Source of the DNA: an uncultured Methanobrevibacter sp.
GTDB taxonomy: Archaea > Methanobacteriota > Methanobacteria > Methanobacteriales > Methanobacteriaceae
DNA length: 47,330 bases
Assembly (NCBI RefSeq): GCF_902764455.1
Contig: NZ_CACWVY010000021.1
Location: forward strand, 1 to 47,330
Reading direction: 5' to 3'
Below the pieces are notes generated by a model. The model was not told the DNA's origin, searched no databases, and saw only the letters and a program-made list of their open reading frames with translations. This document shows, piece by piece, positions 1 through 10,900 of the stretch. How positions within the stretch are numbered: position 1 is the first letter of the stretch; each line of letters begins with the position of its first letter. The translations under genes and the position numbers were made by a program.

Positions 1-3000
1 TCCACCATTTTCAAAGTAACCGTTTTTAACGAGAGTGTTATAAGCACCAGTGTGGATAGACAAGAATCCAGTACCAGAACCGACACCACGTTTATTAGCG
101 ACAATACTGACGCCATCAACAGTTACGTTAGAAGCACCTTTAATGTATAAACAATAGTTAATAAAGTCTAATCCAGTTATATTAGTGTTATCTCCACCAG
201 CAACAATATTAAATGAATTAATAGCATTACCAGCATAAGAAGCACCACAATCGAATAAAGCATCACCAGTAGATGAAACAACATTAACAGATTTATCAAT
301 ATATACAGGATATTTGCCTAAGAACAATCCTTGGAAGTCCAAAGTAACTCCATTAGGAGTTGGCAACAAGTAACCATTTTCATCGAAGTAATTATAGAAT
401 GTAGAGTTAGTAATTACACCATCAAGAATTATGAATGTTGCATTAGCTTCACCAGGGTTGACAGCTTCACTACCTCCATAAAATGCAGATACATTGTTAA
501 TTGCACCTTCAACCAATTCAGCAAAGTCAACTACTTGAGATACAGTACCATTTACAATTTGTAAATCTTTGTATTCTTTTTCATTTACTTTTAAAACGAC
601 ATACCCTTCGGTTGCGTTAGTAACAGTCACAGTAATTACATATTCATGTCCTTTAAATGCATTTGGAGCGTCAATGATTACTTCAGCAGTATAAGGAGGA
701 TAGTTGTTTCTGATTACATTACCTTCACCTTTTAAGATAGTAGCTGCATCATTACCCCATAATTCATGAGCATGTAAATTGTTTGCAATTACACTTGAAT
801 CTTTTGCATATGGGAAGTATACTGTATATTTACCATCAACAAATATTTCATTGTCTCTTATATCATATGTATGGTCATAACCACCATATGCTTCATCCCA
901 TTGAGCATAGCTTATACCAAATAAATAGTTGGTATCATCATAAGCACCGATACTTTGTGCATATATGGTATTTCCATATATATTAGCAACAGTATCCTGA
1001 AGTTCCATACCTGAAACTAATGCCCAATTACTACTATTAGTAGCTAAGCCTGTTACATTAATGGCATTATTTGTTATATTAAGTTCAGTTGCACCGTTAT
1101 AGTTTTGTGAATAAATACCTAAAGTAGGACCTTTACTAATTGAAGTTAATGTATTTCCATCAATTAAAACACCAGTGTAAGGACCAGTAAGTTGAACTGG
1201 ATATGCACTACCATGTCCGTCTACACCAGCAGTGGAATTTACTAAAATATCATTGTTTAATATTTTTGCATCATCACATAAGTATAAGTCTACAGCATTT
1301 GAGTATCCTGCACCGTCATTTGAGAAGTCAGTTTGAACTATGGTATTTTTACTGATTTCCAAATTAGTTACACCATTAGCCATAATTGAATCAACGGTTG
1401 GGAAATTACCATAAGTAGCAACTACATCAGTATTTATTTCACTGGTTGTGACTTTATTGTTTTCTCCACCCTGAATAGCAATAGCTAAAACTAAATCTTG
1501 GTCAACACCAGTTGCCCCACTATAATAATCCACATCACAAGCAGGCAATTTAGCATTTATTGTGCTTTTAGTTACTGCAGAATTGGTACAGTCACGGTAT
1601 TGAACAGCGTGTTGGGTGTATCCAGGAGTTCCAATAGAATTACTATTAAAGTTGACATCTGAGGATAACAATCTGAAGTTATCAACATCATATGCATAAA
1701 CTGCATATGCATTAGTGTCTTTAACAGTATCATAATTAACAGTTACATACTGTAAAGTTACATCATCACCAGCAATATTGAAAGCAGCACCGTGGTCACC
1801 TTCAAGATTTAAAACAATATACTTGATTGTAACATCATTTCCGGTAACTTTAAATGTAATATTATCAAATACACCAAAGTTTGAATATGTATCAAAGGTC
1901 ATTGGAGCTGTAATAGTAATTGTGTCAAGACCTAAACCGGTAGCGTTGAAATCATCACGGAATAATAATTTTGAATATGGAATATCTTCATACATGTATC
2001 CGTCTTCATCGAAGTAGTCGTGGAAGTTGGAGTTGTAGATGTAATCGTTTCTTGTGCTTGAAACTGTTAATGTAGCAGTACCGAAGCTTTCTTCAAATAA
2101 TCCTGCTTCATCAGTATATTTAGCAAGAATTTCATAAGTTCCTGCTGCTAATGATACAACAAATTTACCTTTAGCAGTACCGTTTTCAACATCTAAAATA
2201 CCCATAGATACCTCGTTAATGAATAATTCAACTGCACCTTGGTTTACAATAGTTCCATCAGCTGAAGTCACATTAATAATGTAAACAGGTCTTTCAGCTT
2301 TTTTAGCAGAAACATTGTTAAGTTTAACAGTGGTTCCACTGGAAACCATGAATAAGTTTTCTTTTTGATTGTCAACAGTTACATCAACGAATTTTAAATC
2401 AGCAGGAACAGTAAATACAGTAGAGAATGCACCGTTTTCCAATGTGCCTTCAATATTTCCAGCTGAAGTTTCAATGGTTACATCACGTGCTATACTAATA
2501 GGTTTTGTTAAAGTTCCAACAGCAGATCCTGTAGTGTATGAGTTAATGTCTGCTGTGATTGTTACGTTTTTACCTTCAACAAATGCAGTATCATTTGAAA
2601 CTGTTAAAACAGCCCATCTGTTTAAGGTTACTTTATCTGAAACAGAGGATTTAGGTGATTCACTGGATCCCCACCAGTTATCGTTTACAGTTACACTTGG
2701 AGTGACATAATTAGTGATTCTAGCATAAATAGTATAATTTGAATCATCAATGTTACCAATTAAAACTGAACTATCAACATTTACAGTGGAAGCTCTTGCA
2801 TAAATAGCTCCTCCACCAAGACCATCAACAGTATTTAATTCAAATAATGAATCAGAAACTGTTAAGGTTTCTTTTTTATCAGAGTATGCTCCAACAAAGC
2901 TAATAGCTCCTCCACCATAGTTACTTTCAGAGTCTTCACCTTTAGCAGAGTTTGCTACAAAGTTACAACCTGTAATAGTGGCTACATTTACATTTACGAT

Positions 3001-6000
3001 TTCTACAGCTCCACCACCTGACTTTTCAACATAGTTTGCAGTGAAGTTTGAGTTTTCAATGCTTAATCCGTCAGCAGCTTGTTGAACAAATATAGCTCCT
3101 CCACCGAAGTTACCGTTTCCTGCAGCGCCATTGTTGGTAAATGCAGAGTTAGTAACAGCTAAAGTAGGAGTTTGACCAGTTCCAGCATTTTGAGTAAATA
3201 TTGCTCCACCGTTTTGGCTAGCCTTATTGTTTTCAAAAGTAGAATCAGTTACAATTAAATTACCTGCATTGTAGATTGCACCACCGTTTTTGGAGGAAGT
3301 GGAATTAGCTAAAATACAGTTAATTATTGTTAAGTTTCCGGAGTTTCCAAAGAGTGCACCGCTTTCATCGGAAGTGTAACCGTTGATTAATGTGATTCCT
3401 TCGATTACAACATTTCCGGAGGTGCCAACGTATAAAACTCTGTTGTTGTTTTGAGCGTCAACAATAGCATCACCCTGACCGGAAATGGTTAAGTCTTTGT
3501 AGATTGAACCTAAATCACCGGTTTTGTGAGTACCATTTAATAAAACGATTTTTCCTTTAGGTGCAATGTCAATAGCATGAGCAATTGTTGCAACAGGTTT
3601 TGATTCGGTACCAACATTAGTATCATTTCCTTCAGGAGATACATAAATAATTCCAGCAACTAACGGGACAGTTACATCTCCAATGACAATAGCATCATCA
3701 TCAGCATCAATTGTATAATTTACACTTGCTTTACCATTTTTAGTAGTTACTGTTTCATTTAATTTTCCACTAGTGGAAGTGAATGTTACAATTATTTCTG
3801 AAGGTAAAGTACCTGCATATTCACTGACAGTACCATCAGCATGTTGAAGTTTATCGAAAGCAACATCAATAGTGATATTATCTCCTACTTGAGCTTCATC
3901 AGGAGATACTTTAGCATCCATGATTACCCAATTTTCAATATTGATGTTTTCAGACACTTTACTTGCAGGATTATCATTACCAGACCAGTAGTTTTCGTTG
4001 ATATCTACAGTATAATTAGAATTATCAGATACAATAATGCCCTCATTTTCATCATAGAATATTGAATTTTTAATATCCAAGATATTTACCTCTTCTGGAC
4101 TAACTATTGGAGAAGAAGTAGTACCATTATAATATTTTAAATATAATTCTGCGCCTTCTTCAGCAGCATTATTTTCAAATACACATCCAGTTAATGTAAT
4201 ATCACCAGCAGAAGCAAAAATTGCTCCACCTTTACCAGTTTGCCCATCACTAATAGCAACGTTGTTTTTAAATAATGAATCTTCAATACTAACAGTTACA
4301 TTGTTGTTTACATAGATAGCTCCACCGTTACCGCCATAATATGTACCGCCAAAAGCAGTGTTATTAATAAATTCACAGTTTTTAACTATTAAATTAGAAG
4401 CAATACCATCAGTAATTTTACCAGAAGATTTACTTTGGGTAGTAGAAGTACCACCTACATAAATACCAGCACCAGAACCTCCAGATGAGGAAGTAGCATT
4501 ATTTCCAATAAATGAAGAATTGTATATTTCAGCTTGAGATTGAGTAATATAAAATACTCCATATTTATTGTAGTTGTTAGTGAAATTACAGTTTTCCACA
4601 TATAAATTTCCTCCAGATACATAAATGTTTCCGTATGAAGTACCTGTTTTATGTGCAGTATTTTTATCAAATACAGAGTTAATAATTGTTAAATTACCAT
4701 TTTTATTTTGAATTAAAGCTTGTCTGTTTTCTCCACCATTGTTTGTGAATACACAGTTGTCAATAGTTACAACACCATAATCCTGACGGATTACAGCACC
4801 ATTATAAGTCTCATTACCATTAATAAATGTAATGTTTGAAAGACTTACCTCAGCACCATCTTTGACATATAATGTTCTTTTACCATTTGCATCCCAAGTT
4901 ACAGGACCGGTGGTAAGGAAAATAACACTATCTCCAATAGTAATTGCATTTTCAACATAGGTTCCTTCTTTAACGATAATTTTGCAGATATCCCCTTCAT
5001 CCAAATCATAGGATAAATCACTAGCTAATTCAACAGCTTTTTCAATGGTTTTAACAGCAGCAGCTTCAGTAAGACCATCGTTAGTGTCTAAACCAGTTAT
5101 AGAATCAACATAAACAGTATCGTGAACTGTTGGTTCAGGAGTTTCTCCCCCATCAATTCCAGGAATTTCTTTATCTATCGCTTCACCATTATTGAATTTG
5201 TAAGTACCATCTGGTTGTTCAACAGCCCAAACTGTAGCATTTACACCTTTAGGTAATGTGTTAGATCCCCAGTAATTTTTTTCTACATCTGCAGCACCAT
5301 TGTTAGTTTTAAAACCAGATTCATAAGTTGCATTGAAAGTGTTATTATAAATGTTATTATAATTCATGGTTGCCTTAGCGGAGGAACCTAAATAAACTAC
5401 ATTTTTAGCAACAGTATTATCAGCAATAATAGATTGTTCCATAGTCATTTGTCCGCTAGCACCAATATAGAATAAACTTTCTCCAACATAACCTGCAGAT
5501 GATAATTGAACAGTATTATTTACAAATTTAGATTTTTTAATGTCAACAGTACCGGTTGAACGTACAATACTGTTTGCTGGTGAAATACAGTTTTGAATGG
5601 TTACATTATCCATATTTAAGACAATATTTCCATTTGTCAAGTAAATGACACCTCCCATTTGACCGGAAGCAACACTTAACCTGCAATTGTCAAATACTGT
5701 GTTTTTAATGTTGATTGTTCCACCATTACTAGCATATATTGCACCTGCACCATTTGTAGTTGAAGATTTAATATCTGAAAAAGTACATCCGTCAATATTT
5801 ATGGTTCCAGTTGATGCGAATTGCATTACACCATATTTATTTGTCATATTTTCAAAAGTACAGTTGTTAAAGTCAATATTCATTACTTTTCCACCGGTGA
5901 ATCTTAAAATACCAGTTCCACCAGTTTTTGAAGAATCTGCAATTTTTAAATTAGTAAATGAAAGTACAAGACCATCATCAGTACCAACAAAGATTTCAGA

Positions 6001-6372
6001 ATTCATTGTTGATTTGACAGATACTCCGTCTTTACTTTCACCAAGTAAATTTACAGATTTTGTAAAAGTTATTGTTTCATTTACAGAGTAGTTTCCATTT
6101 TTTATAAAAATAGTTTCCCCACCAGTAACTTTGTCTGAGTTAACAGCGGCAGAAATTGTTTTATAAGGATTACTCTCTGTTCCTTGTTCGTCGTCAGTCG
6201 TAGAAGAACTATCCACATAGATAGTATCTCCACTTGCACCTAATTCAACACTAGCATCATCACTGGCTAGCGTATCATCAGTTGCATCGCTTGCACTAGC
6301 CGCACTGACGCATAAAAGCATCATTACGACCAATATTGCGCAAATAAAAATATTTTTTTTATTTATCTTCAT
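1..6372 (-). CDS. ALP1: giant adhesin-like surface protein, right-handed beta-helix type, 3' end cut by window edge
   Basis: The frame stays open for 2124 codons from an ATG at 6372 to the left edge, so the C-terminus and any wall-anchoring domain are outside the window. Residues 1 to about 28 are a signal peptide (MKINKKN, a hydrophobic core, then SAASAS). The motif YVD/YVS..(G)xDxNxG..(P)xxTIxxA recurs near residues 50, 416 and 910, each time opening a block of beta-helix repeats rich in 'NNxA..GGAIY' and 'TITNSTF' strings. A non-helical Ig-like stretch lies near residues 1270-1430. A different module starting 'NSxFxxYFDExGY' occurs near residues 1445 and 1980, which points to internal duplication. 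The family is secreted and thought to mediate contact with other cells or host material. GTGAT lies 3 bases before the ATG. Specific ligand unknown. Confidence 0.9.
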   Translation of the reverse strand, partial: MKINKKNIFICAILVVMMLLCVSAASASDATDDTLASDDASVELGASGDTIYVDSSSTTDDEQGTESNPYKTISAAVNSDKVTGGETIFIKNGNYSVNETITFTKSVNLLGESKDGVSVKSTMNSEIFVGTDDGLVLSFTNLKIADSSKTGGTGILRFTGGKVMNIDFNNCTFENMTNKYGVMQFASTGTINIDGCTFSDIKSSTTNGAGAIYASNGGTINIKNTVFDNCRLSVASGQMGGVIYLTNGNIVLNMDNVTIQNCISPANSIVRSTGTVDIKKSKFVNNTVQLSSAGYVGESLFYIGASGQMTMEQSIIADNTVAKNVVYLGSSAKATMNYNNIYNNTFNATYESGFKTNNGAADVEKNYWGSNTLPKGVNATVWAVEQPDGTYKFNNGEAIDKEIPGIDGGETPEPTVHDTVYVDSITGLDTNDGLTEAAAVKTIEKAVELASDLSYDLDEGDICKIIVKEGTYVENAITIGDSVIFLTTGPVTWDANGKRTLYVKDGAEVSLSNITFINGNETYNGAVIRQDYGVVTIDNCVFTNNGGENRQALIQNKNGNLTIINSVFDKNTAHKTGTSYGNIYVSGGNLYVENCNFTNNYNKYGVFYITQSQAEIYNSSFIGNNATSSSGGSGAGIYVGGTSTTQSKSSGKITDGIASNLIVKNCEFINNTAFGGTYYGGNGGAIYVNNNVTVSIEDSLFKNNVAISDGQTGKGGAIFASAGDITLTGCVFENNAAEEGAELYLKYYNGTTSSPIVSPEEVNILDIKNSIFYDENEGIIVSDNSNYTVDINENYWSGNDNPASKVSENINIENWVIMDAKVSPDEAQVGDNITIDVAFDKLQHADGTVSEYAGTLPSEIIVTFTSTSGKLNETVTTKNGKASVNYTIDADDDAIVIGDVTVPLVAGIIYVSPEGNDTNVGTESKPVATIAHAIDIAPKGKIVLLNGTHKTGDLGSIYKDLTISGQGDAIVDAQNNNRVLYVGTSGNVVIEGITLINGYTSDESGALFGNSGNLTIINCILANSTSSKNGGAIYNAGNLIVTDSTFENNKASQNGGAIFTQNAGTGQTPTLAVTNSAFTNNGAAGNGNFGGGAIFVQQAADGLSIENSNFTANYVEKSGGGAVEIVNVNVATITGCNFVANSAKGEDSESNYGGGAISFVGAYSDKKETLTVSDSLFELNTVDGLGGGAIYARASTVNVDSSVLIGNIDDSNYTIYARITNYVTPSVTVNDNWWGSSESPKSSVSDKVTLNRWAVLTVSNDTAFVEGKNVTITADINSYTTGSAVGTLTKPISIARDVTIETSAGNIEGTLENGAFSTVFTVPADLKFVDVTVDNQKENLFMVSSGTTVKLNNVSAKKAERPVYIINVTSADGTIVNQGAVELFINEVSMGILDVENGTAKGKFVVSLAAGTYEILAKYTDEAGLFEESFGTATLTVSSTRNDYIYNSNFHDYFDEDGYMYEDIPYSKLLFRDDFNATGLGLDTITITAPMTFDTYSNFGVFDNITFKVTGNDVTIKYIVLNLEGDHGAAFNIAGDDVTLQYVTVNYDTVKDTNAYAVYAYDVDNFRLLSSDVNFNSNSIGTPGYTQHAVQYRDCTNSAVTKSTINAKLPACDVDYYSGATGVDQDLVLAIAIQGGENNKVTTSEINTDVVATYGNFPTVDSIMANGVTNLEISKNTIVQTDFSNDGAGYSNAVDLYLCDDAKILNNDILVNSTAGVDGHGSAYPVQLTGPYTGVLIDGNTLTSISKGPTLGIYSQNYNGATELNITNNAINVTGLATNSSNWALVSGMELQDTVANIYGNTIYAQSIGAYDDTNYLFGISYAQWDEAYGGYDHTYDIRDNEIFVDGKYTVYFPYAKDSSVIANNLHAHELWGNDAATILKGEGNVIRNNYPPYTAEVIIDAPNAFKGHEYVITVTVTNATEGYVVLKVNEKEYKDLQIVNGTVSQVVDFAELVEGAINNVSAFYGGSEAVNPGEANATFIILDGVITNSTFYNYFDENGYLLPTPNGVTLDFQGLFLGKYPVYIDKSVNVVSSTGDALFDCGASYAGNAINSFNIVAGGDNTNITGLDFINYCLYIKGASNVTVDGVSIVANKRGVGSGTGFLSIHTGAYNTLVKNGYFENGG

Positions 6373-6375
6373 TCA

Positions 6376-6408
6376 ATCACTCGATTCAATGTTATTTAAA
6401 TATAAAGT
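6376..6408 (-). promoter_or_regulatory. ALP1 promoter (TATA box) and GTGAT ribosome site
   Basis: On the minus strand an AT-rich TATA-like element (CTTTATATTTAAA, 6396-6408) lies 24-36 bases before the ALP1 ATG, so the leader should be very short. GTGAT at 6376-6380 lies 3 bases before the ATG. Confidence 0.5.
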
Positions 6409-6412
6409 TAAC

Positions 6413-6745
6413 ATAAATAAAACTAAATTTAACTTTACATTCTTAATATATATGCATACTAATATATAAATTAATTTGTAATTGAAAAAAAATAAAATTT
6501 ATAAGATAAAATTTAAAATGAAAAAAAATTAAGTATAAATTATAAATGAATAACCTCCTAAACAATCATTTTTACATATCATTTAGAAAAAGAATACTCT
6601 ACAGAAATTGATGAGAAAAAAAGAAAATCAGAAAATAATTATCCATTCCATCAATATAAACATAGTTACATCATATTTTAATATTTAATTTAAAGCCAGT
6701 ATATATGCAAAAAAAGAAAAGAACGAGAAATTACAAAATTCCCAT
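6413..6745. other. Intergenic region between ALP2 and ALP1
   Basis: The stretch is very AT-rich. On the minus strand the ALP2 stop is followed by scattered T-runs (around 6705-6720), consistent with an archaeal U-rich terminator without a hairpin. An AGGAGG-like string on the minus strand near 6552-6558 is not followed by a usable start codon. No gene is supported here. Confidence 0.5.
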
Positions 6746-7498
6746 TTATTTAAGTTTAATAGTTTTCTTAACTGTACTTTTTACATAAGTAACCTGATAA
6801 GAGTATTTTTTACCAACTTTGAGTTTGTTGTACACATTCTTTTTGATAGTGAATGTAACAACACCTTTTTTATTGGTTCTGGCCTTAAATGTCTTTTTGT
6901 TGAATTTTAAAGTCACTTTCTTGTTTTTGAGATACTTATTATTAACTTTTTTCAAGGTAACTTTGATCATAATGCTCTTAGCGGATTTTTTAGCATTGAT
7001 ATTTTTAGCGGAAATTATGCTTTTTACAACTACTTTATTAGTCGCCTTTAAATCACCGTAAAATGCCTGAGCTTTGTATGTTTTTGGAGGCAAGCTGATT
7101 TTAACTGAAGCATAACCGTTCACATCAGTAGTTCTTGTATAGGTTTTACTGTTGATGATTATTTTAACCTTTTTACCTGCCAATGAAAGATCACCTTGTG
7201 TTAATCTAACCTTATAGTACTTACCGCTTGTATAAAGCATTGATAAATTAGACCCTGCCAATTTAACCGGAGGTGCAATAGTTATCACAGAACTTTTAAC
7301 TATAGGTGAATATTTGGCATCACCTGAATAAGTTACGGTAATGTTATGGCTACCTTCAGACAAATCAGAAACATTAACACTTGCCTTACCATCAACTAAA
7401 GTTGCAGTGTAATTAACACCATCAACACAAACAGTAAAAGTACCAGTAGCATCAACAGGAAGAGAAATACTATAAACAGAAGAATCACCAGACTCACC
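6746..7498 (-). pseudogene. ALP2 C-terminal segment, separated by frameshift (Ig-like module plus lysine-rich C-terminal domain)
   Basis: This frame continues ALP2 after the second frameshift. It resumes at 7495 with ESGDSSVYSISLP, goes through one Ig-like module, then a 'YYKVRLTQGDLSLAGKKVKI' type Ig domain, and ends in a very basic domain (many KK, 'KGVVTFTIKK', final TIKLK). The same basic ending closes ALP3 (final NKITIKK), so it is likely the native C-terminus that holds the protein at the cell wall. It has no start codon or ribosome site of its own; an in-frame ATG at 7525 lies in a stretch that does not look like protein from this family. It is translated only if both frameshifts are bypassed or are sequence errors. 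Confidence 0.7.
7398..7496. repeat. 99-bp direct repeat, copy A
   Basis: This copy is identical base for base to 7849-7947, at an offset of 451 bases (not a multiple of 3). The first differing bases are 7397 and 7497. Weaker similarity continues for about 55 bases on the 7341-7397 side. The right end of the copy falls exactly at the ALP2 frame change. Confidence 0.95.
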
Positions 7499-7946
7499 TA
7501 GCAACAACAACATACTCCCCAACACCTAAACCAGAAATATCAAGATTAACAACACCATTATCAACAACAACAGAATAATCCCGATTATCAACAGTTATAG
7601 TTATATTTCCAGTAGCATTTTCAGAAACCTTAACATTAACGGAAGCAACATCACCAACAAAGATATCACAAACACCAATAATTAAATCAGAAGAAATCTT
7701 CTCAGCAGTACCATTATCCTTTTTATCAACATAAACAACAGCACTTTTAGAAATTGCCGAATACTTACCATCACCAGAATAAATCACAGTAACATTATGA
7801 CTACCTTCAGACAAATCAGAAACATTAACAGAAGCTTTACCGTTAACCAAAGTTGCAGTGTAATTAACACCATCAACACAAACAGTAAAAGTACCAGTAG
7901 CATCAACAGGAAGAGAAATACTATAAACAGAAGAATCACCAGACTC
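7494..7946 (-). pseudogene. ALP2 middle segment between two frameshifts (two Ig-like modules)
   Basis: Read in the third minus-strand frame, this piece starts with ESGDSSVYSISLP at 7946 and carries two typical ALP Ig-like modules ('GKASVNVSDLSEGSHNVTV', 'ENATGNITITVDNRDYSVVV'), ending in GVGEYVVVAR and a TGA at 7494. The preceding ALP2 frame reads VPVTND and then leaves the family pattern at 7947, where AT is repeated (GATATGAG). At 7497 one extra base shifts the frame again. The two shifts together restore the original frame. Without them the three pieces would form one continuous protein. Confidence 0.75.
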
Positions 7947-10900
7947 ATATCATTAGTCACAGGAACATCAACCTTTAAAACACTGAAAGAAGTTGTGTTT
8001 ACACAAGGATTGTATGTATCATCACCGGAATATTGAACAACAACAGCATAGCTACCTGCTTCCAAATTAGATACAGTTAATGTTGCAAAAGCGTTTTCTA
8101 TGGTAATATCATAAGTTTTATTATTCAATGTTAATGTTATTTTGCCGGAATTGACAGATGCTGTAACATTAACAGTTAAAACATCACCCACATAAATATT
8201 ATAAGCAATAACAGATATTTCAGAAGGCAATTTATCTATATTTAATGAAACATTATTGAAAATAACAGATTCATATTTATTATCACCAGAATACATAACA
8301 GATGCAGTATAATCACCAGGATGCAAATCAGATATGCTTAAAATAGCATTACCATCAATTACTTCCTGAGTGTAAGCCTTATCATTTACATTGACAATCA
8401 AACTGCCTTTTGCATCAGAAGGAAGTGAAATTGCAAATATTGTTCCGTTAACATTTAAAACATCCTGAGATAGCTTAATTTTAGATACTATAAATGAAGT
8501 GATATTTTCACAGTCAGCATAGTTTTCACTTTCAAACTTAATAGTTACTGCATACTTTCCGGCTTCCAAATCTGAAATAGTTATATTTGAAATACCATTA
8601 TTAACCTTTGCAGAGTAATTTTTACCATTAATTACACATGAAACATTGCCTAAAACATCATTCGGCATTATAATGCTGATTGTTTCATTTTCACCAACAA
8701 AAATATCCTCAGAACTGACATTTAAAGCAGTAACAGATTTTTTAACTGTGAAGTTAGATGATACTGATTGACCAGTGAATCTGGCATCACCATTATAATA
8801 CACCTCCACTGTATGAATTCCAACGTTTAAATCAGAAAGGGTTTTAACAATGATTCCTTGATTATTTATTGAATCAGTATAAGTTTTTCCATCAATTTTA
8901 ATGATGACATCACCAATGCATTGGTTATTTATGCCAACAGTAATTGTAACGTCTTGTCCAACAGACACATCAGTAACATTAATTGTAATATCAGGACTGA
9001 TTAATTTAGCTGATGATAATGCTGCAATAGACCCATTTGTAGCAACATAAATTAAGCCATTATTACCTATTATAGGAGTGCCGATTATTTCTAATCCCAT
9101 ATCAGACTTCCACACTACATTACCTTCACTATCAAATGAGTATAACATGTTATTTGAACCAACGTAAATATTTCCATCATTTCCAACTAAAATACCAGAA
9201 GTGAAAGTCAGATTGGAAATTAATGATTCACTACCATCAATCAAATCATATCTGTACAGATTTCCTTGAGAATTGATGGAATATAATCCCCATTCATCAT
9301 CCAATGCAAGATAACTACCAGAACCCCCAGTTATTTTAGTTTTCCAGATTTGATTTCCGTCAGGAGTAATCTCAACGATATTGTCATCCAATACTGCATA
9401 AATCATATTTCCAGGACCCATAACAGGACGAATTCCATTATTTTTACCAGGAATACTAGACATGACTTGTTTGTTATCCAAATCAATTATTTTAAGACCG
9501 TCATCACATGAAACAACTGCAGTACTCTCACTAACAATTACAGGAGAAGAAACAGGTTGGGATTTTCCAAGACTTATTATTGTTGGATTTCCACCGTTTT
9601 CCCAGAGAGAATATGGAATTATAACCAGTTTATAGTCAGATGATGAGACTTGATATTCACTGGAAATGTATATATTTGCATTTGAATCAATTACCGGTGC
9701 AAATAAGCTGGAACCCTGATAAATATTGGATCTGCCGAATTTTTCACCTGTTGTCTGATTGATGAAATGAATAGTATTTCCGTTTTCAGGCACGATAATC
9801 ACATCACGACCAATAGCTACACCATAGAAGCTGCCATCAAACTTTTGAGTATAATTCCATAATTGAACTGCATTATTTAATGCATAAACAGCAGTTGAGG
9901 TAGCTAAATAGATATTGCCATTACAGTCGATTGCCAGATTTCCAGTGATTTCACCACTTACATTATAACTCCAAAGGATTGCACCATTTGAATCAGTATC
10001 ATAAGGTGATTTTCCAGTGTTTTGAATATCATATCCCTGATTCGGCCATAATGGAGTTTCATAATCCAAAACATTAAATTCTGTTGTATTTTCAACATTG
10101 AAATAATTATCACTTATTAAAATAGCGGAAATGACATATTTTTCCACAGGCAGGTTTGAAAGTTTCCATGAAACTTTTCCAGTACGTGGAATTGTTTTAA
10201 CAATACTTTGGCCGGCACATGTGATTGTAATGTTTCCATCAACACCATTTTCAACAATCACTTCAATATTTTCATCATGTCCAATCATTATGTCATTTGC
10301 ATTAATTGTTAATGTAGTAGAGGCTTTTAAAACATTAAATGAAGTTGTGTAATTTATAGCATTGAAAACATTGTTTCCACCATAATAAACGAATAATTCT
10401 TTATTTCCTACATTTAATTTAGAAATATTGAATAGAGATTTTCCGTTTATAATTTCTGATGTTGTGTTCTCATTATTCATAGCAATAGTCACATTTCCTG
10501 TTGCATCATCATCCAGAACAACTTCAATTATTGCATTTTGCCCGTAAACAATATCTTCAACATTAACTGCAATTGTAGTGTTCAGTTTGTCTACAGAGAA
10601 TTTGATGGAGTCCTGACTTGTTAAATATTTATAATTTCCATTATACAATACTTTAATATCATAATCCCCTCTTGTTATTGAGTTAATTGTATAGTTTGCT
10701 TTTGAATTAACAAGAGTTAAAGTTTCTTCCTTATTGTTAATGATTAAAGTTATGTTTCCGGTTACACTTGGGGAAACATTGATTGTTAATGTTACATCAC
10801 GGCCAACTTCAATTTGACCGGCAGACACTGCAGTTGTTGAATTATATTTATTTACACTGAATTGAATTGATTTTTCAGCTGATTCATAAAATTTATTACC

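Noticed and set aside
6552-6558. AGGAGG-like ribosome site on the minus strand in the ALP2-ALP1 gap
   Set aside because: No ATG, GTG or TTG at a useful distance starts a plausible frame.
6819-7061. Plus-strand open frames across the ALP genes (several, for example here, 2369-2710 and 5687-6091)
   Set aside because: They are antisense shadows of low-GC coding sequence, with no start signals or family patterns.
6746-7525. C-terminal piece of ALP2 as an independent gene starting at ATG 7525
   Set aside because: No signal peptide, no ribosome site, and its modules continue ALP2's pattern directly; it is better explained as a frameshifted end.
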